A stretch of 64,000 nucleotides of DNA from Roseisolibacter agri. Its GTDB lineage: Bacteria; Gemmatimonadota; Gemmatimonadetes; Gemmatimonadales; Gemmatimonadaceae. The stretch lies in assembly GCF_030159095.1 (NCBI RefSeq), contig NZ_BRXS01000001.1, forward strand, positions 186,001-250,000, in the 5' to 3' direction. The position numbers and the translations under genes were made by a program. The notes below the pieces were generated by a model. The model saw only the letters and a program-made list of their open reading frames with translations. It was not told the DNA's origin and ran no database searches. Every line of letters starts with the position of its first letter. Positions within the stretch are counted from its first letter, which is position 1. This document shows positions 1 through 9,139 of this stretch, piece after piece.

Positions 1-2939
1 ACGAGTACATCTCCACCATCCGGGTCCATCCGACCAACGCGAACGTCGTGTGGCTCGGCGTCTTCGGGCGCGTGTTCTCCGCGCATCCGGACCGCGGCGT
101 CTACAAGAGCACCGACGGCGGGAAGTCGTTCCAGAAGGTGCTGTTCGTCAACGACTCGACGGGCGCGATCGACATCGCGCTCGATCCGTCGAACCCGGAC
201 GTGATGTACGCCGCGATGTGGCAGGCGTACCGCACGCCGTGGTCGATGTCGAGCGGCGGCATCCACTCGGGCATCTGGAAGAGCACCGACGGCGGCGCGA
301 AGTGGACGAAGCTCACCGGCACCGCGCGCGGCCTGCCGACGGGCACCATCGGCAAGATCGGGCTCGCCGTCTCGCCGGCGAAGCCGAGCCGCATCTGGGC
401 GCAGATCGAGCACGACTCGGGCGGCGTGTACCGCTCCGACGACGGCGGCCAGTCGTGGAGCTACATCAACCGCGACCGCAAGCTGCGCCAGCGCGCGTGG
501 TACTACTCGCAGCTCTACGCCGACCCGAAGGACTCGAACGTCGTCTACGGGCTGAACGTGGGCATGTTCCGCTCGAAGGACGGCGGCGTGACCTTCCCCG
601 AGACGCTCAACCCGCCGCATGGCGACAACCACGACCTCTGGATCGCGCCGAACGATCCGAACCGGATGGTGCAGGCGAACGACGGCGGCGCGAACGTCTC
701 GCTGAACCGCGGCGCCAGCTGGACGGCGCAGAGCTACGCCACGGCGCAGTTCTACCACGTCAGCACCACCAACGAGTTCCCGTACAAGGTCTGCGGCGCG
801 CAGCAGGACAACTCGACCCTCTGCGGCCCGAGCCGCAAGGAGGGTGGCGTGACGATGGCCGACTGGTACGACGCGGGCGGCGGCGAGTCGGGCTACGTGA
901 CGCCGCACCCGACCAAGCCGGACGTCATCTTCGCCGGCAGCTACGGCGGCCTGCTGACGCGCAAGGACCGGCGCACGGAGTTCGAGCGCAACGTCACGGT
1001 GTACCCGGACAACCCGATGGGCTACTCGTCGGAGGACATCCCGGTGCGCTTCCAGTGGACGTTCCCGATCGTCTTCTCGCGCCACGATCCGGGCGTGCTG
1101 TACGCGGGCGGCAACTTCCTCTTCCGCTCGACCGACGAGGGGCAGAGCTGGACGCGCGTCTCGCCCGACCTGTCGCGCCACGACCCGCGCACGATGGGCG
1201 CCTCGGGCGGCCCGATCACGAAGGACCAGACGGGCGTCGAGACGTACGGCGTGATCTTCACGTTCGACGAGTCGCCGCTGCAGAAGGGGCTCCTGTGGGC
1301 GGGCACCGACGACGGCTACGTCTGGATGTCGCGCGACAACGGCGCCAACTGGAAGAACGTGACGCCGCCCGACATGGGCGACTTCACGCGCGTCTCGATG
1401 ATCGAGCCGGGGCACTACGCGGCGTGCGCCGCCTACGTGGCGAGCAACCGCTACCAGCAGGACGACAAGCGCCCGATCATCCACAAGACGACCGACTGCG
1501 GCGCCACCTGGACCAAGATCGTCAACGGGATCGGCGCGGAGGACTTCACGCGCGTGGTGCGTGAGGATCCGGTGCGTCGCGGCCTGCTGTACGCGGGCAC
1601 GGAGCGCGGCGTGTGGGTGTCGTTCGACGACGGCGCGAACTGGCAGACGCTGCGGCGCAACCTGCCGCCGGTGCCGGTGCACGACCTCGTGGTGAAGGAC
1701 GCGGACCTGGTGATCGCGACGCACGGCCGCTCGTTCTGGATCATGGACGACGTGTCCGCGCTGCGGCAGGTGACGCCGCAGACGATCGCGAAGACGACGC
1801 TGTACAAGCCGCGCGACGCGTACCGCGTGAACTGGGGCGGCGGCGGCTTCGGCGGCGGCGGGCGTGGCGGCGGCAACACCGCGCCGTCGGGCGTGACGCT
1901 GTACTACCACCTCACGCAGCCCAACCAGCGCGTGCGGATGGAGTTCCTCGATGCCGCCGGCAAGACGATCAGCGCCTTCACCAGCGACCAGGACTCGGCC
2001 ACCGCGGCGGACAGCGTGCGCGGCGCGCAGCGGCGCACGCAGCGCCTCGACTCGCTGGTCGCCACGGGCATCTCGCGCGACTCGGCCACGAAGCTGATGC
2101 GCACGAACGAGGGGAGCGGCGCGGGCGGCGGCGGTGGCGGGGCGGTGGACTTCGAGGCGCTCGCGCGCTCGGGGCCGCGGCCGCCGCGGGTGCCGAACCG
2201 CGCGGGGCTCAACACCTTCTCGTGGAACCTGCGCTATCCCGACGCGGTGCGGTTCGAGAACATGATCATGTGGGCCGGCAACACGAACGGCCCGATCGCG
2301 CCGCCGGGCACGTACAGCGTGCGCATGACGGTGGACGGCGAGGCGCAGCCGCACACGCAGACCTTCGTGGTGCGGAAGGACCCGCGCTCCGAGGCGACGC
2401 TGGCCGACCTGCAGGAGCAGTTCCGCTTCCTGACGCAGATCCGCGACCGCGTGAGCGACGCCAACAACGCGGTGCGCACGGTGCGCAACGTGCGCGCGCA
2501 GGTCGCCGACCGCACGAAGCTGATCGCCGGCAAGGCGCAGGCGGCGGAGTTCCAGCAGGCGTCGTCGACGCTGATGACCGAGCTGACGGCGCCCGAGGAG
2601 GCGATCTACCAGACGAAGAACCAGAGCTCGCAGGACCCGCTCAACTTCCCGATCAAGCTGAACAACAAGATCGCGGCGCTGACGGGCGTGGTGTCGAGCA
2701 CCGAGGCGAAGCCGACGAAGCAGAGCTACGAGGTGTTCAACCGCCTCAGCGGCTCGCTCGAGGTGGAGCTGAAGAAGGTGCGGAAGTCGCTCGACGAGAC
2801 GCTGCCGAAGGTGAACGCGATCCTGCGCGCGGCGGGGCTGCCGATCATCGTGCCGGGCACCGCGGAGCCGCGCGATCCCGCGCGCCCGGCGGTCGTGATG
2901 GACGACGACGCGATGGACGAGCAGAAGACGAAGTGGTAG
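1..2939 (+). CDS. Secreted sortilin/BNR-repeat beta-propeller protein, 5' truncated by the window edge
   Basis: The frame is open from base 3, so the gene begins upstream; the GTG at 48 is internal. At least 978 residues are visible. The first two thirds carry repeated BNR/Asp-box motifs (STDGGKSF, STDGGAKW, SDDGGQSW, SKDGGVTF, STDEGQSW, SRDNGANW, TTDCGATW, SFDDGANW), the hallmark of multi-bladed sialidase/VPS10-like propellers. A Gly-rich linker (about 1836-1878) and a Gly-rich patch near 2125 lead to a C-terminal part with a 'GTYSVRMTVDGE' Ig-like strand pattern and a helical tail. Such proteins are usually annotated as VPS10-domain or glycosyl-hydrolase-like; catalysis is unproven. The gene at 55132-58458 is a full-length relative with the same order. 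A hairpin repeat begins 12 bp after the stop. Confidence 0.9.
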   Translation, partial: EYISTIRVHPTNANVVWLGVFGRVFSAHPDRGVYKSTDGGKSFQKVLFVNDSTGAIDIALDPSNPDVMYAAMWQAYRTPWSMSSGGIHSGIWKSTDGGAKWTKLTGTARGLPTGTIGKIGLAVSPAKPSRIWAQIEHDSGGVYRSDDGGQSWSYINRDRKLRQRAWYYSQLYADPKDSNVVYGLNVGMFRSKDGGVTFPETLNPPHGDNHDLWIAPNDPNRMVQANDGGANVSLNRGASWTAQSYATAQFYHVSTTNEFPYKVCGAQQDNSTLCGPSRKEGGVTMADWYDAGGGESGYVTPHPTKPDVIFAGSYGGLLTRKDRRTEFERNVTVYPDNPMGYSSEDIPVRFQWTFPIVFSRHDPGVLYAGGNFLFRSTDEGQSWTRVSPDLSRHDPRTMGASGGPITKDQTGVETYGVIFTFDESPLQKGLLWAGTDDGYVWMSRDNGANWKNVTPPDMGDFTRVSMIEPGHYAACAAYVASNRYQQDDKRPIIHKTTDCGATWTKIVNGIGAEDFTRVVREDPVRRGLLYAGTERGVWVSFDDGANWQTLRRNLPPVPVHDLVVKDADLVIATHGRSFWIMDDVSALRQVTPQTIAKTTLYKPRDAYRVNWGGGGFGGGGRGGGNTAPSGVTLYYHLTQPNQRVRMEFLDAAGKTISAFTSDQDSATAADSVRGAQRRTQRLDSLVATGISRDSATKLMRTNEGSGAGGGGGGAVDFEALARSGPRPPRVPNRAGLNTFSWNLRYPDAVRFENMIMWAGNTNGPIAPPGTYSVRMTVDGEAQPHTQTFVVRKDPRSEATLADLQEQFRFLTQIRDRVSDANNAVRTVRNVRAQVADRTKLIAGKAQAAEFQQASSTLMTELTAPEEAIYQTKNQSSQDPLNFPIKLNNKIAALTGVVSSTEAKPTKQSYEVFNRLSGSLEVELKKVRKSLDETLPKVNAILRAAGLPIIVPGTAEPRDPARPAVVMDDDAMDEQKTKW

Positions 2940-2951
2940 CCGAGCGTCGGT

Positions 2952-3105
2952 GCGCCGGACCCGAACGGCGAACGGCGTTGCAAGGATAAGATCGGACAAG
3001 TTCTGATAACGACCGATGGCTCCGTGTGGCGCGAGATTCCTCGCCCTCCGCGGAGCCATCCGTCGTTATCCGATCTTCTCGGACGTTCATCCTTGCAATG
3101 CCGTT
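2952..3105. repeat. Long inverted-repeat element, family A copy 1
   Basis: The element lies between two convergent genes. It opens with GCGCCGGACCCGAACGG (2952-2968). Imperfect arms of about 54 nt run 2971-3024 and 3051-3105; both contain TTGCAAGGAT and GATAACGAC-GATGGCTCCG (or their complement). The centre holds a small GCGAG/CTCGC hairpin. The same arms recur at 14041-14194 and 54852-55018. The right outer GTCCGGCGC end seen in other copies is missing here. Confidence 0.85.
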
Positions 3106-3153
3106 GGCAGGTCAAGGATCCGCAGTCCGCAGTCCGCGGCCCGCCGCACCGTT

Positions 3154-3693
3154 CTAGAACAGCGCCGCCCCGAAGATCCCCGCCAGCACCCAGAACACGA
3201 CGATCGACGCCAGCCAGCCGACGAGCGCCGTCATCACCGCCTTGCCGGTGTCGAAGTCGAGCGCCTGCCGGATGGCGACGATGCCGGTGCCCAGCATCCA
3301 GAGCCAGATCACGATCTTCACCAGCACGCCGAGCACCGGGACGATCGCCGCGACCATCAGGACGCCCGGCGCCTGCGCGAAGCCGAGCGTCCGCAGCAGC
3401 TCGCCCCACGTCGCCGTGCCCTTGAAGACGCGCGTGCCCACGATGTAGGTGATCCCCGACCACACCGCCCAACCGATCAGCGAGCTCACGAGGCCCCCGA
3501 GGATCCCCGGGCCCCCGCGGAACGCGTTGCCGATCGCCGCCGCGATCGCGGCCAGGACCACCACGACCGCGGCCTGCCCGGTGGCGCTCGTGTCGGCCTC
3601 GACCTCCTCGTAGGTCGCGACGTCGAACATCGCGGCGCCGCGCATGCGGTCGACGATCGAGCGGCGCGGGATGGTGGCATCCATGGCATCCAT
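3154..3693 (-). CDS. Yip1-family integral membrane protein
   Basis: A 179-residue protein with a short polar N-terminus (MDAMDATIPRRSIVDRM) and about five hydrophobic segments. The order (amphipathic start, 'F.GTATWGELLRTLGFAQAPGVL', two terminal helices) fits the Yip1/DUF1282 membrane family. Its bacterial role is unknown; it acts in the inner membrane. I chose the ATG at 3693 over the farther in-frame ATG at 3750 because GGAGGA stands 9 nt before it. It is convergent with the propeller gene, with repeat A1 between them, and divergent from the kinase-like gene at 3800. The family call rests on overall pattern, not on a catalytic motif. Confidence 0.8.
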   Translation of the reverse strand: MDAMDATIPRRSIVDRMRGAAMFDVATYEEVEADTSATGQAAVVVVLAAIAAAIGNAFRGGPGILGGLVSSLIGWAVWSGITYIVGTRVFKGTATWGELLRTLGFAQAPGVLMVAAIVPVLGVLVKIVIWLWMLGTGIVAIRQALDFDTGKAVMTALVGWLASIVVFWVLAGIFGAALF

Positions 3694-3799
3694 GCGGGCG
3701 ACTCCTCCGGCTGGGGGTGACGGCTGGGGGTGACGGCAGGCGGATGGCACATGCCGTGCGCGACTGCGGGCATCTTCCGAGGCCCTTCACCCCGCGACG

Positions 3800-4981
3800 A
3801 TGCCGCCGTACTCGTTCCCCCGCAACCTCCGCGACCTCCTGCGTGCCGAGCCGAGGCTCGACCCGGACCGCGCGGCGCGGCTGCTGGCCGACGTGGCGAC
3901 CGTGCTGGCGCCGCGACACGCGCAGGGCGAGGCGCACGGCGGCCTGACCCCCGAGCGCGTCCTCCTCGACGCCGACGGGCGCGCCACGCTCGCCGCGCCC
4001 CCGGCCGACGACGACGGGGCGCTCGCCCCCTGGCCCGCCTACCTCGCGCCCGAGCAGATCGACGGCCGCGAGCCCGATCCCGCCAGCGACGTCTACGCCC
4101 TCGGCCTCCTGGGCTGGGAGATGCTCGCCGGCCAGCCGCCCTGGGCCGGGGAGAGCCTCTACTCCATCGTGCTCAAGCAGCGCGAGCAGGACCTGCCGCG
4201 GCTCTCGACGCTGCGGCCGGGGCTCCCGCGCCACCTCGTGTTCGCGGTCGAGGGGGCGCTGCACAAGTCGCCGGGCGACCGGTGGCGCGGCGCCGACGAG
4301 ATGCTCGCCCAGCTCGCGCCGGACGCGCACCCGGACCACGAGCCTGTCCACCACTACGGCCACGACTACGGCCACGACTACGCGCACGCGCATCCCCACG
4401 CGCCGCCGGTGGTCGGGGAGACGGTCGCGATCCCGCGCCACGTCGAGCCGCCCCTCGCGGCCCGCGGCCCCGTGGTCGGCATGCCGGCCGTCCCGCCGCC
4501 CGCGCCCCGGCCTCGCCCCTCGCGCCTGCGCCCGCTCGGCCTCGCGGCGCTGGCGGTCGCGGTGCTGGGCGCGGGCGCGGCCGGCCTCGCGGTCTTCCAG
4601 GGCAGCGAGGAGAAGGGGAGCACGCAGGCCTGGCTCGACTCCGTCTCGGCCGGCGGCGCGACCGGCGAGGTGATCTCCGAGAGCACGCTCACCATCGCCG
4701 AGGAGCGCGCCCGCGACCAGCTGCGCCGCGACTCGCTGGCGAGGGTGGCACGCGCCAGCGCGCGCCGCGACAGCATCCGCGCCGCGGCGGCCGCCGAGAG
4801 CGCGCAGGCCGCGGCCCCCGCGACCGACAGCGCCGCGCCGCGCGACACGACCGCGCGGCCCGACACGACGCCGTCACCCACGCCGTCGCCCACGCCGTCG
4901 CCCACGCCGCCGCCGACGGTGCCGCCGGCGACGCCGCCGGCGCCCTCCTCGACGCCGGCGGCGCCGCCCACGAACGGCTGA
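3800..4981 (+). CDS. Degenerate serine/threonine kinase-like membrane protein (probable pseudokinase)
   Basis: 393 residues. Residues 1-175 align with the C-lobe of bacterial Ser/Thr kinases: HGGLTPERVLLD at 46-57 replaces the catalytic HRDxKPxN loop, the DFG site is lost (ATLAAPP, 62-68), but APEQ (83-86), DVYALG (97-102) and a final 'ALHKSPGDRW' remain. There is no N-lobe, glycine loop or ATP-binding lysine, so phosphotransfer is unlikely. A His/Tyr-rich stretch (about 183-200, GHDYGHDY) could bind metal. One membrane helix (about 244-266) precedes an outside region with charged helix (about 290-330) and a Thr/Pro/Ser repeat tail (PTPSPTPSPTP). The ComEC-like gene follows after 138 bp. Its role may be binding or scaffolding; that is inference. 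Confidence 0.75.
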   Translation: MPPYSFPRNLRDLLRAEPRLDPDRAARLLADVATVLAPRHAQGEAHGGLTPERVLLDADGRATLAAPPADDDGALAPWPAYLAPEQIDGREPDPASDVYALGLLGWEMLAGQPPWAGESLYSIVLKQREQDLPRLSTLRPGLPRHLVFAVEGALHKSPGDRWRGADEMLAQLAPDAHPDHEPVHHYGHDYGHDYAHAHPHAPPVVGETVAIPRHVEPPLAARGPVVGMPAVPPPAPRPRPSRLRPLGLAALAVAVLGAGAAGLAVFQGSEEKGSTQAWLDSVSAGGATGEVISESTLTIAEERARDQLRRDSLARVARASARRDSIRAAAAAESAQAAAPATDSAAPRDTTARPDTTPSPTPSPTPSPTPPPTVPPATPPAPSSTPAAPPTNG

Positions 4982-5119
4982 TCGCCGTCAGGCTCTGGTG
5001 GGGCGCTGGCAGGGCGCTGCGGACGGGCGCGAGGATCTTGTCGTCCTCTGCCGTGGGGGATACGCTAGGGGCCGCGACGCCGCGACTGCCTGCAGCGATC
5101 CCTCGCCAGGGGGTACCTC

Positions 5120-6610
5120 GTGCCCACGCGTTACGTCAGGCCCTTCACGTCGGAGCTGGTCGGCGACGACGGCAAGCGCATCACCGAGCTGCTGTGGGGC
5201 GATCCGGTCCACGTGACCGGCGCCGTCGAGGACGGCTTCATCCGCGCGCGGGCGCGCGGCCGTCCACTGCCGAAGAAGGGCGAGGCCGAACCGCCCACTG
5301 GCTGGGTGCGCGCGGACGACCTGATGCCGGCGAACCCGCTCCTCGAGCTCTACGTCATCGACGTCGGTCAGGGCGACAGTGTCCTCATGCGCACGCCCGA
5401 CGATCGGTGGCATCTGATCGACGGCGGCGTGGCCGCCGAGCAGCAGATGACGCGGAAGGGCGCCGCGAACTTCCTACGGTGGAAGTTCCTCGACGACCTC
5501 GGTCGCGACGCCGTCGAGCTGGAGACGGTGATCCTCACGCACGCCGACGAGGACCACTACGGCGGGCTCGCGAACGTCTTCACCGGGCGCGTGCCGATGC
5601 GCGATCCGTTCCCGGTGCGCATCGCGCGCTTCTTCCACAGCGGCATCGCGAACTTCGCCGCCGCACCGAAGACCGGCGACGAGGTCGCGGGCGAGGTCCC
5701 CGCGTTCCCGATCCCCGGTCAGCGCATCAGGCGCGGCGGACGCTTCGTCACGCAGCTGCTCGGCGGCAAGACGTCGTTCCGGAAGCCACCGCGGCCGCTG
5801 GCTCCGCGCTACGCGGCGTTCGCGGCGCTCGTCGGCCGCCTCGAGGGCAGCGTCGCCCGACTCTCGCGCGACGACGGACACCTGCCCGGCTATGCGCCCG
5901 GTGACGGCGACGTGACGATCCACGTGCTCGGGCCGGTGATGGAGACGCTCACCGACGGCACGCGCGGCCTGCGCGTGCTCGGCGCCACCGGCGTCACCAA
6001 GAACGGGCACTCGATCGTGCTGCGCGCGGACTACGGCGACGTACGCGTCCTGCTGACGGGCGATCTGAACGACGCGTCCCAGCGGCTGCTGCTCAGCTAC
6101 GTGCCGGCCGCGGACTTCGCGGTCGACGTGGCCAAGGCGTGCCACCACGGCGCCGAGAAGGTGGAGCTGGACTTCATCGCCGCGATGCAGGCGCGGGCGA
6201 CGGTCATCTCGTCGGGTGACAACGAGTCGCACGCCCATCCGCGGCCGGTGCTCATGGGTGCGTCGGCGCGCTACGGGCGCGAGGCGGTGGACGAGAAGGG
6301 CGCGCGCATGCCGCCGCTGCTCTACTCGACGGAGCTCGCGCGCTCGGTCGCCCTCTGCTACGCCAGCGGCGTGCGGGTCCGCCCGGCGGCCGGTGGACAG
6401 CCGGAGCAGGTCGACCTCGGCCTCACCGATGTGCGTCCCGACGTGCGCGGTCAGGACTATCGCAAGCTCGCGTTCCTGCCGCTGGCGAGCGATCTGGTGT
6501 ACGGCCTCGTGAACGTCCGCACCGACGGCGTCCACGTGCTGTGCGCGACCATGGAGGAGGCGGGGACCGACTTCGACGTCAAGGTGTTCCGCGCCGGCCA
6601 GGCGCCGTGA
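5120..6610 (+). CDS. ComEC/Rec2-like metallo-beta-lactamase-fold hydrolase
   Basis: 496 residues. The metal-site motifs of the soluble ComEC-type MBL domain are intact: DVGQGDSVLM at 81-90 and HADEDH at 141-146, followed by GG; later 'LLTGDLND' and 'KACHHGAEKV' fit the remaining ligands. It lacks the membrane channel of true ComEC, so it is a stand-alone hydrolase, probably acting on nucleic acid or phosphodiester. Residues 1-75 form a separate small beta-rich, SH3-like region ending in 'GWVRADDL'. The start is a GTG with AGGGGG about 5 nt upstream; no signal peptide is visible. It follows the pseudokinase gene in the same direction. The substrate is unknown. Confidence 0.85.
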   Translation: MPTRYVRPFTSELVGDDGKRITELLWGDPVHVTGAVEDGFIRARARGRPLPKKGEAEPPTGWVRADDLMPANPLLELYVIDVGQGDSVLMRTPDDRWHLIDGGVAAEQQMTRKGAANFLRWKFLDDLGRDAVELETVILTHADEDHYGGLANVFTGRVPMRDPFPVRIARFFHSGIANFAAAPKTGDEVAGEVPAFPIPGQRIRRGGRFVTQLLGGKTSFRKPPRPLAPRYAAFAALVGRLEGSVARLSRDDGHLPGYAPGDGDVTIHVLGPVMETLTDGTRGLRVLGATGVTKNGHSIVLRADYGDVRVLLTGDLNDASQRLLLSYVPAADFAVDVAKACHHGAEKVELDFIAAMQARATVISSGDNESHAHPRPVLMGASARYGREAVDEKGARMPPLLYSTELARSVALCYASGVRVRPAAGGQPEQVDLGLTDVRPDVRGQDYRKLAFLPLASDLVYGLVNVRTDGVHVLCATMEEAGTDFDVKVFRAGQAP

Positions 6611-6678
6611 GGCGGGCCGGCGCGGTAGCGGAGGGCGCGCACGGAAGGCACGTTTGCGCGTCCTCCGCCCACCCCGCC

Positions 6679-8652
6679 ATGCCCGCCATCGTCGTCCGTC
6701 GCGCCGCGACGCTCGCCCTGCTCGCCGTTCTCGCCACGCCACTGTCGCCGCTCCACGCGCAGGGAGACGCGCCATTCCGCGTCGGCCCCGTCGCCGTGCG
6801 CGCCGGGGAGGCGGCGTCGGGCTTCCTCGACGTGCCCGCGGGCAGCGACGGCGCCACGCGCGTGCCGGTGAGCGTGCTGCGCGGACGCGAGACGGGACCG
6901 GTGCTCGCGCTCGTGGCGGGCACGCACGGCAGCGAGGTCGCGCCGATCATCGCATTGCAGCGCCTGCGCGCGCGGCTCGATCCCGCGGCGCTGCGCGGCA
7001 CGCTGATCCTCGTCCACGTCGCGAACATGCCGAGCTTCCTCGGCCGCACCGTCTACTACTCGCCGGTCGATCGCAAGAACCTCAACCGCGTCTATCCCGG
7101 ACGCGCCGACGGCACGGTGAGCGAGCGCATCGCGCACGCCATCACCACCGAGGTCATCGACCGCAGCGACTACCTGGTGGACATGCACGCCGGCGACGGC
7201 AACGAGTCGCTGCGCCCGTACACCTACTGGAGCCGGCTCGGCCTCGACGCGCGCGTCGACTCGCTGTCGCGCGAGATGGCGCTCGCATGGGGCCACGACC
7301 ACGTCGTCGTCAACGACGACCGGCCGCGCGACCGCGCGCGCAGCCTCTACACGCAGAACACCGCGCAGGTGCGCGGCAAGCCGTCCATCACCACCGAGAC
7401 CGGCTACCTCGGCCTTCCCGAGCCCGAGATGGTGCGCGCGAACGAGGAGGGCGCGATCCGCCTCATGCGCCACCTCGGGATGCTGCCGGCGCTGGGCGCG
7501 CTGCGCGCCGAGGAGCGTGTCGCCGCGCCGCTGTACCTCGCGCGCACGGTCGTGCTGACGAGCCCCGCGACGGGCGTGTGGCACGCGAGCGTCGAGCGCG
7601 GGACGACGGTGCCGCAGGGCGCGCCCATCGGCCGCGTGACGGACTTCTTCGGCGCGACGGTGGCGACGGTGCGCGCGCCGTTCGCGGGCGAGGTGCTCTA
7701 CGTCATCGGCACGCCGGCGATGAGCGAGGGCGAGCCGGTCGCGATGCTCGGACAGGCGGCGGACAGCGTGCCGGCGCTGCAGCCGCCGCCGCCCGTCGAG
7801 GCGGTGTCGCTGCTCGGCGACACGCTGCGGCGGCCCGCGCTCGCGCCCGCGACGCAGCGGCGCATGGAGGCGCAGCTCGACTCCGCGCGCGCGATGCTCG
7901 CCGCGTCCCCCAACAGCGCCGACGCGAAGATCTGGGTCGCGCGCCGGCTCGGCTACCTGGGGCGCTACCGCGACGCGATCGACGTGCTCACGCGCGCGGC
8001 GGCCGAGCATCCCGACGATCCGCGCATCTACCGCCATCGCGGGCACCGGTATCTCACCGTGCGCGACCTGCCGCGCGCCGTCGCGGACCTGGAGCGCGCC
8101 GCGACGCTGATGCGCGGCCGCCCCGACGAGATCGAGCCGGATGGCCAGCCGAACGTGCGCAACCAGCCCATCGGCACGCTGCAGTCGAACGTCTGGTACC
8201 ACCTCGCGCTCGCGCGCTACCTGCAGGGCGACGACGCGCGCGCGCTGCAGGCGGCGCGGTCGGGGCTCGCGGTGTCGGGCAACCCGGACCGACTCGTGTC
8301 GCAGACGTACTGGACCTACCTGATCCTGCGCCGCATGGGCCGCGACGCGGAGGCGCGCGCGGCGCTGGCGCCCGTCACGCGCGAGCTGGACGTGTTCGAG
8401 AACCAGAGCTACCACCGCCTGCTGCTGCTCTTCAAGGGCGCGCTGCCCGCGGACTCGGTGCTGGGCGGGCTCGGCTCGCCGTCGGACCTGTCGGCGGCGT
8501 ACGGCGTGGCCGCGTGGCACGCGCTGGAGGGGCGCGCGGCGGAGAGCGCGGCGCTGCGCCAGCGCATCCTGTCGAGCGGGCAGTGGGCGTCGTTCGGCTT
8601 CCTGGCCGCGGAGGCGGACGCGGCGCGGGCGCGGCGGCGCGCGAGCCGCTGA
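6679..8652 (+). CDS. Secreted M14/AstE-like succinylglutamate desuccinylase-aspartoacylase family protein with TPR tail
   Basis: 657 residues with a signal peptide (1-27, ending SPLHAQ). The zinc carboxypeptidase-like domain shows GTHGSE (His83, Glu86), the NLNRVYPG motif near 134-141 and DMHAGDG (His170), as in the aspartoacylase/desuccinylase branch of M14. A beta-rich 'ATVRAPFAGEVLYV' part follows. From about residue 390 the chain changes into helical repeats (YRDAIDVLTRAAAEHPDDPRIY and similar) that read as TPRs. The ATG at 6679 begins the signal peptide; the open frame reaches farther upstream only by overlapping the previous gene. It probably removes acyl or amino-acid groups in the periplasm; the substrate is unknown. 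Confidence 0.85.
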   Translation: MPAIVVRRAATLALLAVLATPLSPLHAQGDAPFRVGPVAVRAGEAASGFLDVPAGSDGATRVPVSVLRGRETGPVLALVAGTHGSEVAPIIALQRLRARLDPAALRGTLILVHVANMPSFLGRTVYYSPVDRKNLNRVYPGRADGTVSERIAHAITTEVIDRSDYLVDMHAGDGNESLRPYTYWSRLGLDARVDSLSREMALAWGHDHVVVNDDRPRDRARSLYTQNTAQVRGKPSITTETGYLGLPEPEMVRANEEGAIRLMRHLGMLPALGALRAEERVAAPLYLARTVVLTSPATGVWHASVERGTTVPQGAPIGRVTDFFGATVATVRAPFAGEVLYVIGTPAMSEGEPVAMLGQAADSVPALQPPPPVEAVSLLGDTLRRPALAPATQRRMEAQLDSARAMLAASPNSADAKIWVARRLGYLGRYRDAIDVLTRAAAEHPDDPRIYRHRGHRYLTVRDLPRAVADLERAATLMRGRPDEIEPDGQPNVRNQPIGTLQSNVWYHLALARYLQGDDARALQAARSGLAVSGNPDRLVSQTYWTYLILRRMGRDAEARAALAPVTRELDVFENQSYHRLLLLFKGALPADSVLGGLGSPSDLSAAYGVAAWHALEGRAAESAALRQRILSSGQWASFGFLAAEADAARARRRASR

Positions 8653-8752
8653 CGGCGTGTCGGTCCGCATCCGCGAACGCCCCGCGTGTCGCCCGTTAGC
8701 TTTCGCCCGCCACCCGACCGCAGCGGCACGAGCGAGAGCACGGAGCGAGAGC

Positions 8753-9139
8753 ATGGACCACACGCCGGGATTCCTGAAGCTCGTGGACGACGCACGCACG
8801 CGCGTCCGCGAGATCGACGTCGACACCGCGCGGGCGCGGCAGGCCGCCGGCGCGCGGCTGATCGACGTGCGCGAGGACCTCGAGTACGCCGCCGGCCACG
8901 CGGCGGGCGCCGAGCATCTGGGGAAGGGCGTCATCGAGCGCGACGCCGAGCGGCGCATCCCCGATCCCGCGACCGAGATCGTGCTCTACTGCGGCGGCGG
9001 CTACCGCTCGGCGCTCGCCGCCGACGCGCTGCAGCGCATGGGCTACACGAACGTCGCGTCGATGGCCGGCGGCTGGCGCGCGTGGCAGGCCGCCGGCGCG
9101 CCGGTCGAGATGCCCGCGAGCGACGAGGTCGCGCGCTGA
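8753..9139 (+). CDS. Rhodanese-like domain protein
   Basis: 128 residues forming one rhodanese domain: LIDVRE at 36-41, then YCGGGYRSA with the likely catalytic Cys80, and the closing 'GGWRAWQAAGAPVE'. Such proteins move sulfane sulfur through a persulfide on the Cys. There is no signal peptide, so it is cytoplasmic. The ATG at 8753 is chosen because the conserved domain starts about 20 residues later; the frame extends upstream without likeness. It is followed without a gap by the acyltransferase gene. Confidence 0.88.
   Translation: MDHTPGFLKLVDDARTRVREIDVDTARARQAAGARLIDVREDLEYAAGHAAGAEHLGKGVIERDAERRIPDPATEIVLYCGGGYRSALAADALQRMGYTNVASMAGGWRAWQAAGAPVEMPASDEVAR

Noticed and set aside
2726-4441. 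Long minus-strand frame covering the Yip1 and kinase-like genes
   Set aside because: It crosses repeat A1 and real genes, with composition typical of a shadow frame.
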